The translations under genes and the position numbers were made by a program. Shown one piece after another: positions 32,075 through 43,783 of a stretch of 64,000 nt of DNA. This stretch comes from Zopfochytrium polystomum (taxonomy: Eukaryota > Chytridiomycota > Chytridiomycetes > Chytridiales > Chytridiaceae). Location of the stretch: assembly GCA_025765615.1 (NCBI GenBank), contig JAIVFJ010000038.1, positions 248,001 to 312,000 of the forward strand. Direction: 5' to 3'. Below the pieces are notes generated by a model. The model saw nothing but the letters and a program-made list of their open reading frames with translations, was not told the DNA's origin and did no database searches. Numbering within the stretch: the stretch's first letter is position 1; the number at the start of each line of letters is the position of its first letter.

Positions 32075-34378
32075 TCAGATAAGTATGAAGCGCGGCCTTC
32101 CGACAACCCTCAGAAGAACGTATGCGGCCGTGAAGCACGACAATGCAAGCACCCAGAGCACGGCTATGTTTGTCCACAGTGAGATGTCGGTAATCCCAAG
32201 GAACTGTAGGACCTGGTCGCCGTTCGAGTAACACGCGGCTCCGGGTGTGCACTCGAGCGCGAGGCCCTTGAAACTCGTTGATCAAGTTTGCGCGGTACGC
32301 GTCTGCGGGTTCAAATCAGTCGTTAGAATGCAGAGTAGATTTGGCGCAGGCGGGAGGCGAAAAGTAGTCCCAAATACAGGAAGCTAACACTCACAGTTCA
32401 GCGGCGAAATCCACTGGATCAGCTTGAGCGGATACTTTTGGTCCGCGACGCTGACGACGCCGCCGCCAAAAATCATAAATGTCAGCGCCACCAGCGGCGC
32501 GACGATCTGCCCGACCTGCAGCGTCGGCACGAGCACGGCGACAACCAGCCCGTACGCGAGCGCCGTCATCGCGACCGTCCACTGCACCAACGCCCACACA
32601 AACACGTGGCGCGCGGGGTCGTCGCCGGCGTCCGCCCGCAGACCGAGGAGAAAGTACAGCGGCACCGAGCCGAGCAGCGACCACACGGTTGCGATGGAGC
32701 ACTCGGCGGCGAGCCGCGCGGCGAAGAAGGACGAGGTGCGGTAGGCCCCCGCGGACCGCTCGCGCCGCAGGATGGCGCGCTCGGTGGGGAAGAGGTTGAC
32801 GATGGGGATCAGGTTCATGAGCACGACGTTGATGGGCCAGAAGTAGAGGATGCCCTGGCGGTTCGAGATGCCGCGCTGGTCGCGCGGGATGCGGAAGTAG
32901 GTGAAGCCGATGAGCACGAGGAGGAGGAAGGTACGGACGAGGCCGGCGATGAGCGCCGCGCGCCCGCGGAGGAGCTGCTTGAAGGCGCGCTCGGTCAGCG
33001 TTCTGGATTCGTACAGCCACGGGTTGGGCCAGCGCCGGGTGAGGGAAGAAGACGCGTCGTGCGTCAGTGCGTCTGCTGGCTCCGCCTTGCCCTTGGACGC
33101 CTCGGCGTCACGGTCACTCTCGTCTCTCGCTTGTACCGTCCTGTGGGCCTCCTGCAACTGCTGGACTCGCACTTTGTCTTCTTCGATACCCTCGTCCGGT
33201 TTGGACGTGTCGATGGTGAGTAAGTCCATGAAAAAGTCCGCCGGATTCTGGTTGGGCCTCGGGTGAAAGTTTAGCTTTGCAAAATGAACCACAGCGTCGG
33301 CAGGGGGGCCGAAGAACACGGTGGAACCAGCCGACAGAAGCACAATCTTGTTGAACAGCGAAAGCAACTCCCAAGAAGGCTGGTGCAATGTGGCAATTGC
33401 GATTCGGCCAGTAGAAACGACTCCGCTTTTGAGAATGTCCATGAGGTGAAGAGAGGTGTTGGAGTCCAGGCCTGGGCATCGGGAAAAATTAAGGAGAGAA
33501 TTCGTCAAGCGAAGTCTTTGTGGCTAAATGAAGTTTACTTACCAGACGTAGGTTCGTCCAAGAAGAGAATTTCAGGCATGGTAACAAATTCCTGGGCGAT
33601 GGCCGTCCGCTTCCTCTCTCCACCAGAGATGCCACGGTGAATGGTGTTACCCACGCGAGTCTCTGCGGCCGTCGAGAGTCGAAGACTGCGGATCACGGCT
33701 TCTGCGCGAGCCTTGACATCCTCGGGCGAGTTTTCCGAGGAGGGAAGCCGAAGGCGGGCAGCATACTCGATTGTCTCGCGAACCGTCAGGTCCTGGTACA
33801 GAACGTCGTCCTGCTCAACGAATGCAGCCTGGCGTCGCCAAAGACGAGGGTTTCGTGGCTGACCGTCCAAAAGTACCCGTCCAGTGAGTTTTCCAGTTGA
33901 CACTCGTCCGGAAAGACCTAATGAGGTGAGGGTTGTGGTTTGGGGAATCAATGGCGCATTAGCGGATATGGACATGCCTGCGGAATGACCAGGCATGGTC
34001 GAAAAAAAAAAACTCACAGTTAAGAAGAGTTGTCTTGCCCGCCCCAGAGCTTCCCATGATTGCAACCATTTCCCCAGACGACACGGAGCCCGAGACGTTC
34101 TGCAAAATTTTGCGGCCGCCAGGGTTCTTGCCCCTCCGTCGTCCGGCCACCTCGTATGAAAGCGACCGCCATTCGAAGGTGTGGGGGTTCGGGTTCGCAG
34201 GCTCGAACTCGTTTGCGACGTTGACGGTTACAATGTGTTGGTATTCGGCACCCTCGACGGTTGTCAGTTGCGTCTTTAGATCGTCGGACTCCCCGGACTT
34301 GATGGAAGACGTGTTGTTGCCGGTGGCAACCAGAAGGCCCTCTGCCGGTTGAGTTGAAGGCGGAGTGGCGATGCTCAT
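32075..34378 (-). CDS. ABC transporter, ABCG half-size (NBD-TMD), 4 exons, frame break in the last exon
   Basis: Exons 34018-34378, 33543-33917, 32395-33471 and 32075-32302 join in phase and give about 679 residues if one base is discounted. The start is the ATG at 34376, since the upstream frame has only a GTG. The NBD is at the N-terminus: Walker A GSSGAGKTTLLN (split by intron 1), a Q-loop (EQDDVLY), the signature GISGGERKR, Walker B ILFLDEPTSG across intron 2, and an H-loop (LHQPS). The membrane domain is about residues 350-679 with six predicted helices, the last joining as NYAYRANLINEF. In the last exon the reading frame is thrown off by one extra T (GAGTTTCAAGG, about 32274); without it the tail reads as a normal ABCG C-terminus with a final helix ending RFILI. 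Relatives export sterols, lipids or drugs; the substrate here is unknown. Confidence 0.8.
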
Positions 34379-35182
34379 GCTTCGGCACTGTTCGCGTGGG
34401 TAGCTCTGCACACTCGTTTCTTTCTTTCTTTCTTTTTTTAAGTGAGAGTTGCGGGTATCTGAGGTTAGCGAGTGTTTGCGGAACGCGCCTTGGGAACGGG
34501 GGGCTTGCGGATACTTTGTTCGGTGAAACAGCGGAGTTTTATATGTGCTACAGAGAGGAGTGAAGCGACGAAGACAAAGACGCGGGAGGGAAAACGGTTT
34601 CGCCGCCGCTCCCGCACATGCTTCGAGGCCGGAAAAGCGATCTGCGGGCCGCGGAAAAACTGGCTTTACTGCATTTTACATACATCTGCGGAGGATGATC
34701 ACCAAGCCCCACGCGAAACCGCTCGTGCTTGCTGTGTGCATCCAAGCGTGTAACTGGATTTTCCCCAAAGGTCGTGTCCAAAAATCTACTTTATTGTAGC
34801 AGTATTATTATGTGTTGAGGCAGATAAACCCCACACTCATGTGCTAAAGCAGAAAGCCCAAGCTCGAACATCGAGGCATTTTTGGCGAAGCTGCCAGACA
34901 ATGTTCACTCCTGGTTTACTCTCTGTGTGAATGCACATTTGATGCTCTCCATTTCAGTTGGCCCTTCGCAGGGCGGCGTGCCGAATTTAACACTGGAGTT
35001 CATCGGATTGCCTCCGATATGGTTTGGAGTGATCGGAAGTACTGACAGCCGCTTGCCCTGCGAAGTCCGTCCAGCTTCGACCGAGACAATCACGGCTGAC
35101 TGCAGCTACTGGTAGAATTTTTTAGAAAGGAGTGCAAGAAAAGGAGACAGGGAGAGAAATAGAGAGAGAGAGAAAAAGAGAC

Positions 35183-35221
<39 letters not shown>

Positions 35222-35525
35222 GACTGCGTGTGCCAGCATGTTTTGTGTTCTTGGAAGTCCGGTCCGTCCGGTCGTTCTGCGCTGTGGGCGAGCGAATTTG
35301 GAAAGAAACTGCACCTCACTTTTTCAGTTCCGCAAATGAAACCAGAGAAAACGAAAACAAAAAGAAAAAGAAAAATTTGACAAAGAAGGAAAAACGATCG
35401 AGACAAAAAAAAACAAGAAAGGAAAAGGAAAGAAAAACAAAACGAAAGAAAGAAAGAAAGAAAGAAAGAAAGAAGACAGAAGGACTCGCCTCCAAGCCTT
35501 CTTCTTTCAGCCGACGCCGACGCCG
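34379..35525. promoter_or_regulatory. Shared upstream region of divergent ABCG and ABCC genes
   Basis: This 1.1-kb region separates two divergent ABC genes and must contain both promoters. It holds an 11-bp perfect inverted repeat, CTTCGCAGGGC (34964-34974) and GCCCTGCGAAG (35055-35065), a GA microsatellite at about 35160-35223, and a GAAA tract at about 35440-35475 in the ABCC leader. No TATA element is obvious. An open frame of 77 residues at 34882-35115 has no motif. Confidence 0.5.
35160..35223. repeat. GA/CAGAGA microsatellite
   Basis: GAGA and CAGAGA units, imperfect, lie about 300 bp upstream of the ABCC start. Confidence 0.9.
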
Positions 35526-38500
35526 ATGTCATCGCCAAAGCCGACAACGGCCGAGGAGTACGCCGCCGCCGTCCCCGCCGCCGCACACGCCGTCTCTGAT
35601 CTCACCCTCGACAGCAGCAGCAGCCCCTCCTCCTCTTCTTCCTCCTCGGACGGCAACCGTCATACCCATGGAGGCGAACTGGACAGCGAGCGCGAGCGCG
35701 AGGGCGAAGACCGCTTCATCGTCGCTACCGGCGCCGCCAAGGCGAAATCGTCCGGCGTCGCTCCGGCCTCTGCTCCGACCGCCCCTGCAGATGCCCCTCT
35801 CACGCTCGCTGCCGCGAGCATCGGCGGCACAGCCCCGAACCCCGAGGAATCGGCCCCGTGGTGGTCCTTTATTGCTCTGTCATGGCTCAACCCTTTCATG
35901 AAGAAAGCCTCGCGCGCACCCATCCAATTCGAGGACCTGTTCAAGCTCCGCACGCTTTTCCACGCCGCAACCGTGCGCAGACGGGTCGAGGAATACATGA
36001 ACCGAGTCGATTACAACTCCCTTGGCGAAGACGAAGAGTCGCGTAGAAAAGCGTTCGGTCAGCGTTTGTTTTTGTCGTCCTTTTACGCATTTCCGCGCCT
36101 TTCGTAAGTTACCCACAAGATCGAAGATCATTCGACAATCTGCTCAATTGCATTGGTGAAATTTCAGAACTATTTCAATTATCCTCCATGGATTTTCTTC
36201 CGCCGGTAACATCGCTTCGCCTGTTATCATGGCCTTTTTCCTGTCATTCCTCAACAACCCAAGCCCCACATACCTGGGATACGTGTACTGTATTGCACTG
36301 TTCTTGGCCCAGCTCTGTGTTGCCCTTGGGTCTGTATTTTCAACCCTTGTGATACTCTCAATAACCCATGACTGCAGGTGGAACCTGTCGCAGTATATTC
36401 AGCGCAACATTGCTATGAGTATTAAGACGGCCTTCATCTCTTTGACCTATAACAAAGCGATTCGTATGTCACCCAAAGCGCGTCAGGAGTACTCGAACGG
36501 CAGAATCATGAATCTTGTTGCATCAGACTGTTCCAACCTCGAGGTAATGCTCCCCACTATCACATACTGAACCTTAACTCACTCCTTCCAACTATAAGTC
36601 ATTCTTCACGTACATGAACGACATCTGCTACATTCCAGTTGAAGTGACTGCGCTCAGTATCCTCATTGTTGTTTATATGAAGGCAGCCGGCGCTATTGGT
36701 AGGCGTGACGGTGTACTTTTTCGAACTTGCTCAGAGTTCTAACGCATGCTCTGCGACTCAGGCCTTGCATTCATGTTCATTGTAGTTGGATTAAACGCCG
36801 CTTTCACGACCTCAGCGGTGAAGTTTGAACGCCGCGCTCTTTCAGCCACGGACAATCGTGTCAAACTCACCTCGGAGGTCCTTTCAGGAATCAAAATCGT
36901 CAAGTTCTTCGGTTGGGAAGAGGCTCTACAGCGGCAAATCAATGATTTGCGAGAAAAAGAGCTCATTCCTCAATTCGTTCTTCGTATCATCAGCGCAACG
37001 TTCTCCGCCATGATTACGCTCATTCCCGTGTTTACAAACGTTATCATTTTTGGCTGCTACTATGCATTCGGAAACCCAATGGATCCCGCAACGATTTTCA
37101 CCGCCATTAGCATTGTGAACCTTCTACGTCTACCCATCGCGATTGCCCCTCTTGTCGCCTCCATGTACTGGTCAGCACGAGTTTCGATCCAGCGCCTTGC
37201 GGCTTTCCTCACGGTTGGAGACGTCGATTCACTCCCCTCGATCCATCCGGCATCTGAAGGTGATGATTCTGCTCTCGTGATTAACAACGCGTCATTCCTT
37301 TGGCCGGATGCCCCTCCCGCTTCGGAAGGAGAAAAAGGCGCGGAAAACACCGATGATTCCGATGAAATGAAGCTCTCACAAGTTGGTGATAAGAAGAGTG
37401 TTGCCGATCCGTCCCAGATTCCCAAACTTGGCAAAGACATCAAAAACTCCGGGAGCCCTGGTGAAAGCGAGGACTCGACTATTGAGGCTGCCTCAGCGCA
37501 CGCTTCGGAAGAGAAGCAGCCGCAGCTTCGAAACATTGATCTCAAAGTCAAGAAAGGGTCCCTCACGGTGATTGTGGGAAAAGTTGGGGCGGGAAAGTCG
37601 AGCATTATGCACGGAGTGATTGGAGACATGAAGCGGCTCACTGGAACAGTCGATGTAATTTTCCAAACCTTTTTAAGTGTTAGTCACGAGCACTGAAACA
37701 ACTCAACGTCGATTTGTTGCCCATCTTTAGATTTACGGCACAATTGCGTTCAGCACACAATCGGCGTGGCTGCAAAATGCGACTGTCAAAGACAACATCC
37801 TCTTCGGACGCCCGTATGATCATCGGCTCTATGAGAGCGTTATCTACGCGTGCTCTCTAACAACCGACCTCAAGCTTCTCGCAAACGGGGACATGACCCA
37901 GATCGGCGAAAAGGGCGTGACTTTATCAGGCGGACAAGCAGCACGCGTGAACTTGGCCCGCGCCGTCTACTCCAACGCAGATGTCCTTCTCCTAGACGAT
38001 CCCCTCGCAGCGGTCGACGCCCACGTGGGTCGCTCTATCCTTGAAAACTGCATCTTGGGATTGTGCAAGGACAAGACGGTGGTCCTCGTCACGCACCAGT
38101 TGCACATTACCCGGCACGCAGATACTGTTGTCTTCGTGGAAAATGGTGAAATCGTGGAACAAGGAACGTTCACCCAGCTTATGAAGGACGGAAAAGGTTT
38201 CGCCTCACTGATGGCGGAGCACGGCGGTTCAGCGGAAGGAAAAAAGGACGGTAAAGCCGACGAGAAGGAGAGCAAAAAAGGAGACGTCAAAGAGGAAGAC
38301 GAGAATGAGGACGATCTTGTCGCGACTCAAAAACTTCTTGCAGAGGAGGAGCGGCTGAAAGGCGGAGTTGCTTTCAAGTATTACCTTGCATACTTCCAAA
38401 TGGCGGGCGGTGTTCCTCTCATAAGCTTTTTGATTCTGGTAGCAGCACTGTTCTCTCCCTTTCATAAAAGTGTTAACCGCGCCTTTGCAGATGTGCTCGA

Positions 38501-40461
38501 TCTGGCAAGCCGAGAAGGTCTTGACCGATCTCTGGCTGACCTTCTGGGTAGAGTACAAGTTCTCCGGGTGGAGCGACCGAGCGTACGTCATCAGCTTATT
38601 CCTCTTGGCCATCCTGCAAATCGTCCTCATGGTCATCGGCACTTTTGCCTTCGCTTTCGCGGGCATACGGGCGAGTCGACGCATGCATGAGGTTGCACTA
38701 GCATCAGTCATGAATGCACCAATGTCCTTCTTCGAGACCAACCCGATCGGACGAATCATCTCTCGCTTTTCCAAAGATCTTGCAGACACTGACCGTCAGC
38801 TTCCTCGCATGATGCAAAGCGTTCTCGAGCTCTTCTTTGGAATCCTCGGCACCTTCGGTCTCATCGCGTACGCTGTGCCCTGGGTTCTCCTTCTAGCAAT
38901 CCCCTTGTTCCCTCTTTTCCTCTACGTATTGCGGCTCTTCCGATCGACGATGCGAGAGCTCAAGCGGGTCGAATCCATTGCCCGATCACCGCTGTATTCG
39001 CAGATCAATGAAACGCTGACTGGTCTCTCCACAGTCCGGGCATATGGCGCGTCGGACCGTTTCAAATCGATTCAAGAGCAGCTTCAGGACATTGCCAACC
39101 AGCCTACTTACATCAAGAACACTGTTGACAGCTGGATGAGCGTTAGGGCGGAGGTAACCATGGCACTCATCATTGCTGCAGTCGCTATCGTCGGTTACGC
39201 CACTCACGTCGACAATTCTCTTCTTGGCCTGGCCGTCGCATACTCTCTGTCGCTCACCGCATTTTTGAACATCATTCTGCGCAACTTTGCCGACCTAGAG
39301 TCCCGTATGAATTGTGTCGAGCGTTTGCACCATTACGCGACCTCACTGCCCCAGGAGGCAGCTGCTTTTGCCGACGCCGCCCGGAATCAAGCGGTTGTCC
39401 CAACGATCGATGGGAAGCCCAGACCCCCCGTGTATGCAGAGGCGCCACCGAAGAAGTGGCCATCGGAAGGAGCGATTCGCTTCGACCATCTCACATTGCG
39501 ATACCGCCCCGAGCTTCCTCCGGTGCTGCAAGACTTGTCCTTTTCCGTCAGCGGAGGGGAACGAATTGGAGTAGTTGGGCGAACAGGTGCGGGCAAGTCA
39601 AGCTTGATTGTTGCCATGTTCCGGCTGGTGGAATTCAACAAGACGGACGATGCCGCCGGCACCATTTGGATCGATGGTGTTGACATTAGCAAGCTGGGTT
39701 TGCGGGAACTGAGGCGATCCATCTCCATCATCCCGCAGACCCCAATTTTGTTTGGTGAGTGCCTGTACTGGCAAAGGTGAAGTTTTTCGTCACTTTATAC
39801 TCATCAAGCTTGGCTTCTTCAGACGGTACCATCCGCTCCAACCTGGACCCCACCGACTCGCACACCGACGAGGCATTGTGGTCCGTGTTGGACCGCTGCG
39901 CTCTCAAGGAATACATTTCCGCCCTGGACGCAAAGCTGAACGCGCCCGTCATCGAGGGCGGCGACAACCTGTCCGTCGGCCAACGTCAGCTGCTGTGTCT
40001 TGGGCGCGCCATGCTGCTGCGCAACCCAATCCTCGTCATTGACGAAGCCACGGCGTCCGTCGACATGGAGACGGACCAGCGCATCCAGGGGATCTTGAGA
40101 GAAGACTTTAGGGGGTGCACCATCGTGTGCATTGCGCATCGGCTCAACACGCTCGTCGATTACGATCGGATATTGGTATTGGACAAGGGCAAGATTCTCG
40201 AGGTTTGCTGTCGGCTCCGATTTTTTCTGTTTTTCTTTTTGTTTAGTGTTGGCGGCCCTGCCGTCCCGGTTGTGGCCCGGGCGACCCGTTGCCTTGATGC
40301 TAGTTCTGACCCGTTCTCAACGTACCCCTCCACCTCTCTCGTAGTTCGACTCACCTCGAGCCCTCGCCAGCCAACCGACCTCAGCATTCTCGTCTTTGGT
40401 GGACGAAACTGGCCCCGCCAACGCCGCTGTTTTGCGATCTCTCATCATGTCCTCAAGCTAG
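35526..40461 (+). CDS. ABC transporter, ABCC/MRP type full-length (TMD1-NBD1-TMD2-NBD2)
   Basis: A multi-exon gene (introns near 36104-36167, 36331-36378, 36544-36598, 36695-36760, 37655-37730, 38440-38490, 39755-39822 and 40203-40344; stop 40459-40461), coding for about 1,450 residues. The N-terminal ~100 residues are Ser/Ala/Glu-rich. TMD1 starts around PWWSFIALSWLNPFM. NBD1: Walker A GKVGAGKSS (about 37580), signature LSGGQ (about 37926), Walker B with LLLDDPLAAVD (D where a catalytic Glu usually is, the expected ABCC NBD1 asymmetry). A charged linker (about 38230-38340) leads to TMD2. NBD2: Walker A GRTGAGKSS, signature LSVGQRQ and ILVIDEATASVD (catalytic Glu present). No extra N-terminal TMD0 helices are seen, so it resembles MRP4/5-like or YBT1-like short forms. 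It likely exports conjugated organic anions or sequesters them in a vacuole; this is inferred from the family. Confidence 0.85.
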
Positions 40462-41184
40462 GAGGAACTCGAGGAATAGGGGTATTTTATTCGCCTAATT
40501 GCGTGGTATCTCTTTAATTTTCTGTTTGCACCGGTAACTTGCAAGAGTGGTGTGGCGGATGGCCAAAAGCGTTTTGGTTTTCGTCCTCGTCGTTCGGGCG
40601 GCGCTCGCAACATGATTTTATGTACTTCATTATTTCACTGCAAAAGCCCCCCTCTCGCGCGCAGCGGCCATTGAGTTTCTTAAACCTGTTTCGTTGATAT
40701 TTTTGAGAGCGGAATCGCAAAAATGGACCTGTTTGTTCGCGTCAACGCCATTATCTATGACTGGTAAAATGCATGATTTCTTTGGCTTGGGAAGAGACCT
40801 TGACATCTTCCTGCCCCCGGAGCGTCCTGAAAAGCGAGGGTAAACCAGAATGGGGAAAGGGCGCAAAAATGCGGCCCCCCCACTGCACCTCACGCTTCCA
40901 TAAGGTGCGGTGCGAAAGCTTTGCGAAGAAACGTTTGGCGACAAGCTGGACACGCAGAGCACAGGAGGAGCCCCGAGGCGAGAACGGGCGACAGTACTAG
41001 TAAATGCATCGGGCAAAACGCAGTTAACAGACAAAGATTTTCTTAAGCGCGCGACTAGACTTTGGTTTGAATCGGCGTCACTGTGGCCAATACAAGGAAA
41101 CAATGCTCTCGTTTCGAATGGTGACAGGTCGGAAGGATTTGGTGGCTCCTGCGCTCAAACTAAACCGCTTTGGTCGAGAGATTG
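40462..41184. other. Intergenic region with a diverged repeat
   Basis: No gene was found. Sequence at about 40857-41025 (CTGCACCTCACGCTTCC, then ACGCAGAGCACAGGAGGAG and ATCGGGCAAAACGCAG) resembles 41770-41862, so an old direct duplication flanks the ORF at 41185-41556. Confidence 0.4.
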
Positions 41185-41556
41185 TTAAAGAGACGGAGGG
41201 AGAAGGGTGCTGTCCTCGTCGTTATTGCTTGCGAAAGGTGACATGGCGACGACGACGAAGCGGCCGGCGGGGTCAATCGTGGCGTGCGTGACCGTGCGGA
41301 GGGACAATTGGGGCGGTGCGAACGAAACGGCGCCGTTGCTGCCGCCGCCGAGCAGCGCGGCGCCAGTGTCCATGTCGAACGCGGCGAGCCAGCGGTTGGA
41401 ACCCGAGAGCGCGAAGACGCGGCAGTGGGCTGGGTCGGCGGCGAGACGGTCCACTTTGCCGTGGAGTTCTGCAACTGAGATCCAGAGGAGCGTCATGGCG
41501 CCAGACTCACGGGAGAAGCTAACGGCGTTGGAGGACGGGTGTAGATAATATTCCAA
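41185..41556 (-). CDS. Hypothetical ORF, beta-propeller-like fragment
   Basis: This ORF codes 123 residues. It has alternating hydrophobic and small residues with motifs such as RVFALSGSNRWLAAFDMDTG, followed by ATIDPAGRFVVVAMSP, which looks like one or two WD-like or beta-propeller blades. There is no complete repeat set and no convincing upstream exon, although the frame just before it (about 41556-41600) is open in a different phase. It could be the last exon of a decayed gene. Confidence is low. Confidence 0.3.
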   Translation of the reverse strand: MEYYLHPSSNAVSFSRESGAMTLLWISVAELHGKVDRLAADPAHCRVFALSGSNRWLAAFDMDTGAALLGGGSNGAVSFAPPQLSLRTVTHATIDPAGRFVVVAMSPFASNNDEDSTLLPPSL

Positions 41557-42219
41557 TTCCCAATGTTGAATGGCGAGGAAGAGCAGGACATTGCCAGCAG
41601 GGTCCGGAGATGTGGAGGTGATAGCGGTGATTGTTGAAAAAAGGTTGTTTGGGAAGGAGTCGGGGAGCAGCCGGTAGGAGGAGGGAGTGAGGGAGACGGA
41701 CCCCTAAGGTTGTCGTTGAAGGTCGAAACTGGGCTGGGAGTGAACCCCGCACTGGGCCCCCAACTGCACTTTACGCTGGCATCACGCAGAGCATAGGAGG
41801 AGATCCGAGCCACAATGGGCGAAAGCACAAATATGTATCGGCCAAATCGCAGGGCCCCTAACGCTTTCTCGTTTTCATGAATCTCGCCCTCCCTCCGGCC
41901 TTACGCCGGCGTCGGTCATGGTGAATGGCGCTACTTCTTTCAACCATGACTCGCGGGCGGAAATGCTCTGCATTTGAAACCCTTTGAGTGGTTCTCCCCG
42001 TTGATAATGAAGAATCACATCAGATTTCTTGGGTCGGAAATCAAAGCGTTCTACTTCGGAGAATCAATGCTTTTGCGGGCCACCTCACGCATTGGGAACG
42101 AAACTAACATACAAAAGTTCATTCTCTGCCTCAACTCGAAGGGGGTCTTCGCCATTCACGCAATGCCCCTATTCCCCTCCCCCCTTCCTCCCTCCCTCCC
42201 TCTCTCCCTTTCTCTCTCT
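41557..42219. other. Intergenic region with the second copy of a diverged direct repeat
   Basis: Contains the 41770-41862 segment that resembles 40930-41025, and a pyrimidine-rich stretch (CCCTCCCT-type) near 42170-42215. No gene is supported. Confidence 0.4.
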
Positions 42220-43321
42220 TCACAATTCCTCTATAACAACCTCAGGCTGCTCTTGCCCGTCCTCACCCTCGTAATCTAGCGAAACACCTGCCGACGCAGC
42301 CAACGCAAAAACCTTTTGATACTCTGTGTCCTCCTCGTCGTCCACATCAAGTGAGAACAACACGTACTTTAGTCTCGGCGGTTTGTTCGCAACCACATGT
42401 TCCACCGCCCGTCTCGCGCTTGCGTGGTCCAGACCGACTCCAATAAAAGAAATCACCTCAACTGACGCTCCAGCGCGCGAATGACAGCCTCGGCCACAGT
42501 TTCGATGAGTTCCTCGTCTACGCCGACACTCAGCTCCCTTACACCATGCAGGCGCGACACTATGGCAACAATGTCCTCCTCGCGGTAAACGAAGCCGTCC
42601 TCGTTGGGTCTGACGGACGCCTTCTCGAGGATCTTCCACCAGGGCGCGCTTGCGATACTGTCGGCGGCCCATGCGGCTGCGGCGTTGTCGTCGAAGAGCT
42701 CGATCGACAGGTTTGTGAGGTGGGGAAGACTGGCCATGAAGCCATCAATGAATGTCGGCGGTTGCATATCCCCCGGTGCCACGGGCGTTCAGCTGGGTGA
42801 GGTGCGGGCAGCGGGCGGCGACGGTGTCGAGTGCAGCCGGGCCCCATAGGGAGTGGTTTTCGTCGCCAAAGTAGGTTTGGAGGGATCGAGTTGAGGCGAA
42901 ATGTGCGAAGAGGGCGTCGAGCGCGGGAGCCACGTTTGCGGGGGCGTCTGCGTCAAAACAGGCGGACAGGTCGAGGCGGGTGATGGATGGGAGCGACGGG
43001 GCCTTGGGCGGGACGGCGGCAAAGACGGAGAGGGAGGAGACGTCGAGGGAAAGGGTCGTGAGCGTTGGGGGCGGCGCCGGCAAGGTAAAGGAGGTCGGTC
43101 GACGCGATGCTCAGGTCCAGGCGGGAGATGGATGGGACGACCGCGGCGGCCTCACTGAGCGCGGCCAGGTGGGGCCCGTCCAGAAGGTTTGCGGCAATTT
43201 CGTCATCCAACTCTGCGGCGCTGAGTACACGGGCCCTTTGGGCGGCAGGCGCCGGCGCCACGGATGCCGATTCGCCGGCCAAGACGCGAAGGACCGATTT
43301 AGCGGTGGTGGTGGTGGTCAT
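42220..43321 (-). pseudogene. Leucine-rich-repeat-like protein gene with three frame breaks
   Basis: Read from an ATG at 43319-43321, the protein-like sequence continues in three successive frames to 42220, about 365 residues in all. It contains repeated leucine patterns (ISRLDLS, LTTLSLDVSSL, ITRLDLS, LTQLNA, LTNLSIELF, VRELSVGV), the spacing of LRR proteins of F-box or ribonuclease-inhibitor type; no F-box is seen. The frame changes near 43080 (in CCGCCCCCAACG, one extra base), near 42760 (in ACCGGGGGAT, one extra G) and near 42455 (one missing base). Two of the three breaks sit in C5 or G5 homopolymers, which suggests base-calling error rather than decay. If corrected, the gene would be single-exon. 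Confidence 0.65.
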
Positions 43322-43508
43322 TGTCTGGCATAAGAGAATACTGGACAAGAGCGGCAACGGTCGCGCACAACGTTGGCCGCACAGTTAGTTCTCCCTGAAG
43401 GGATGATTGCTTTCCTAATTAGGCCACCACCAACAAACGCGCCCACCTCTCTTTGTTTGTATTCTCCTTTCTAGGAAGCGCGGTACCGTTGGTGCAGGTT
43501 ACGGCTGG

Positions 43509-43729
43509 ATGGACAGCGCCGCCGCAACGTCGAAGATCGAGACGCCAAAATTAGCCATCAAAGAGATTACACCACGAATGAATGGCGAAATGAAGGCGAA
43601 GCCGCTCCCAACATCCCCATTTACCGGCGCGCAAAGAGTGAGTGCAACTTGGCTATCCAAGTCTCGCACGCTGCAGTTGATGTGTCCCGTTCTAACCACT
43701 TGCCACTCCATCCTCTACCCGCTTCTCAC

Positions 43730-43783
<54 letters not shown>

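Noticed and set aside
32424..33266. Plus-strand ORFs antisense to the ABCG membrane domain
   Set aside because: Charged low-complexity shadows with no motif; the minus strand carries the ABCG signatures.
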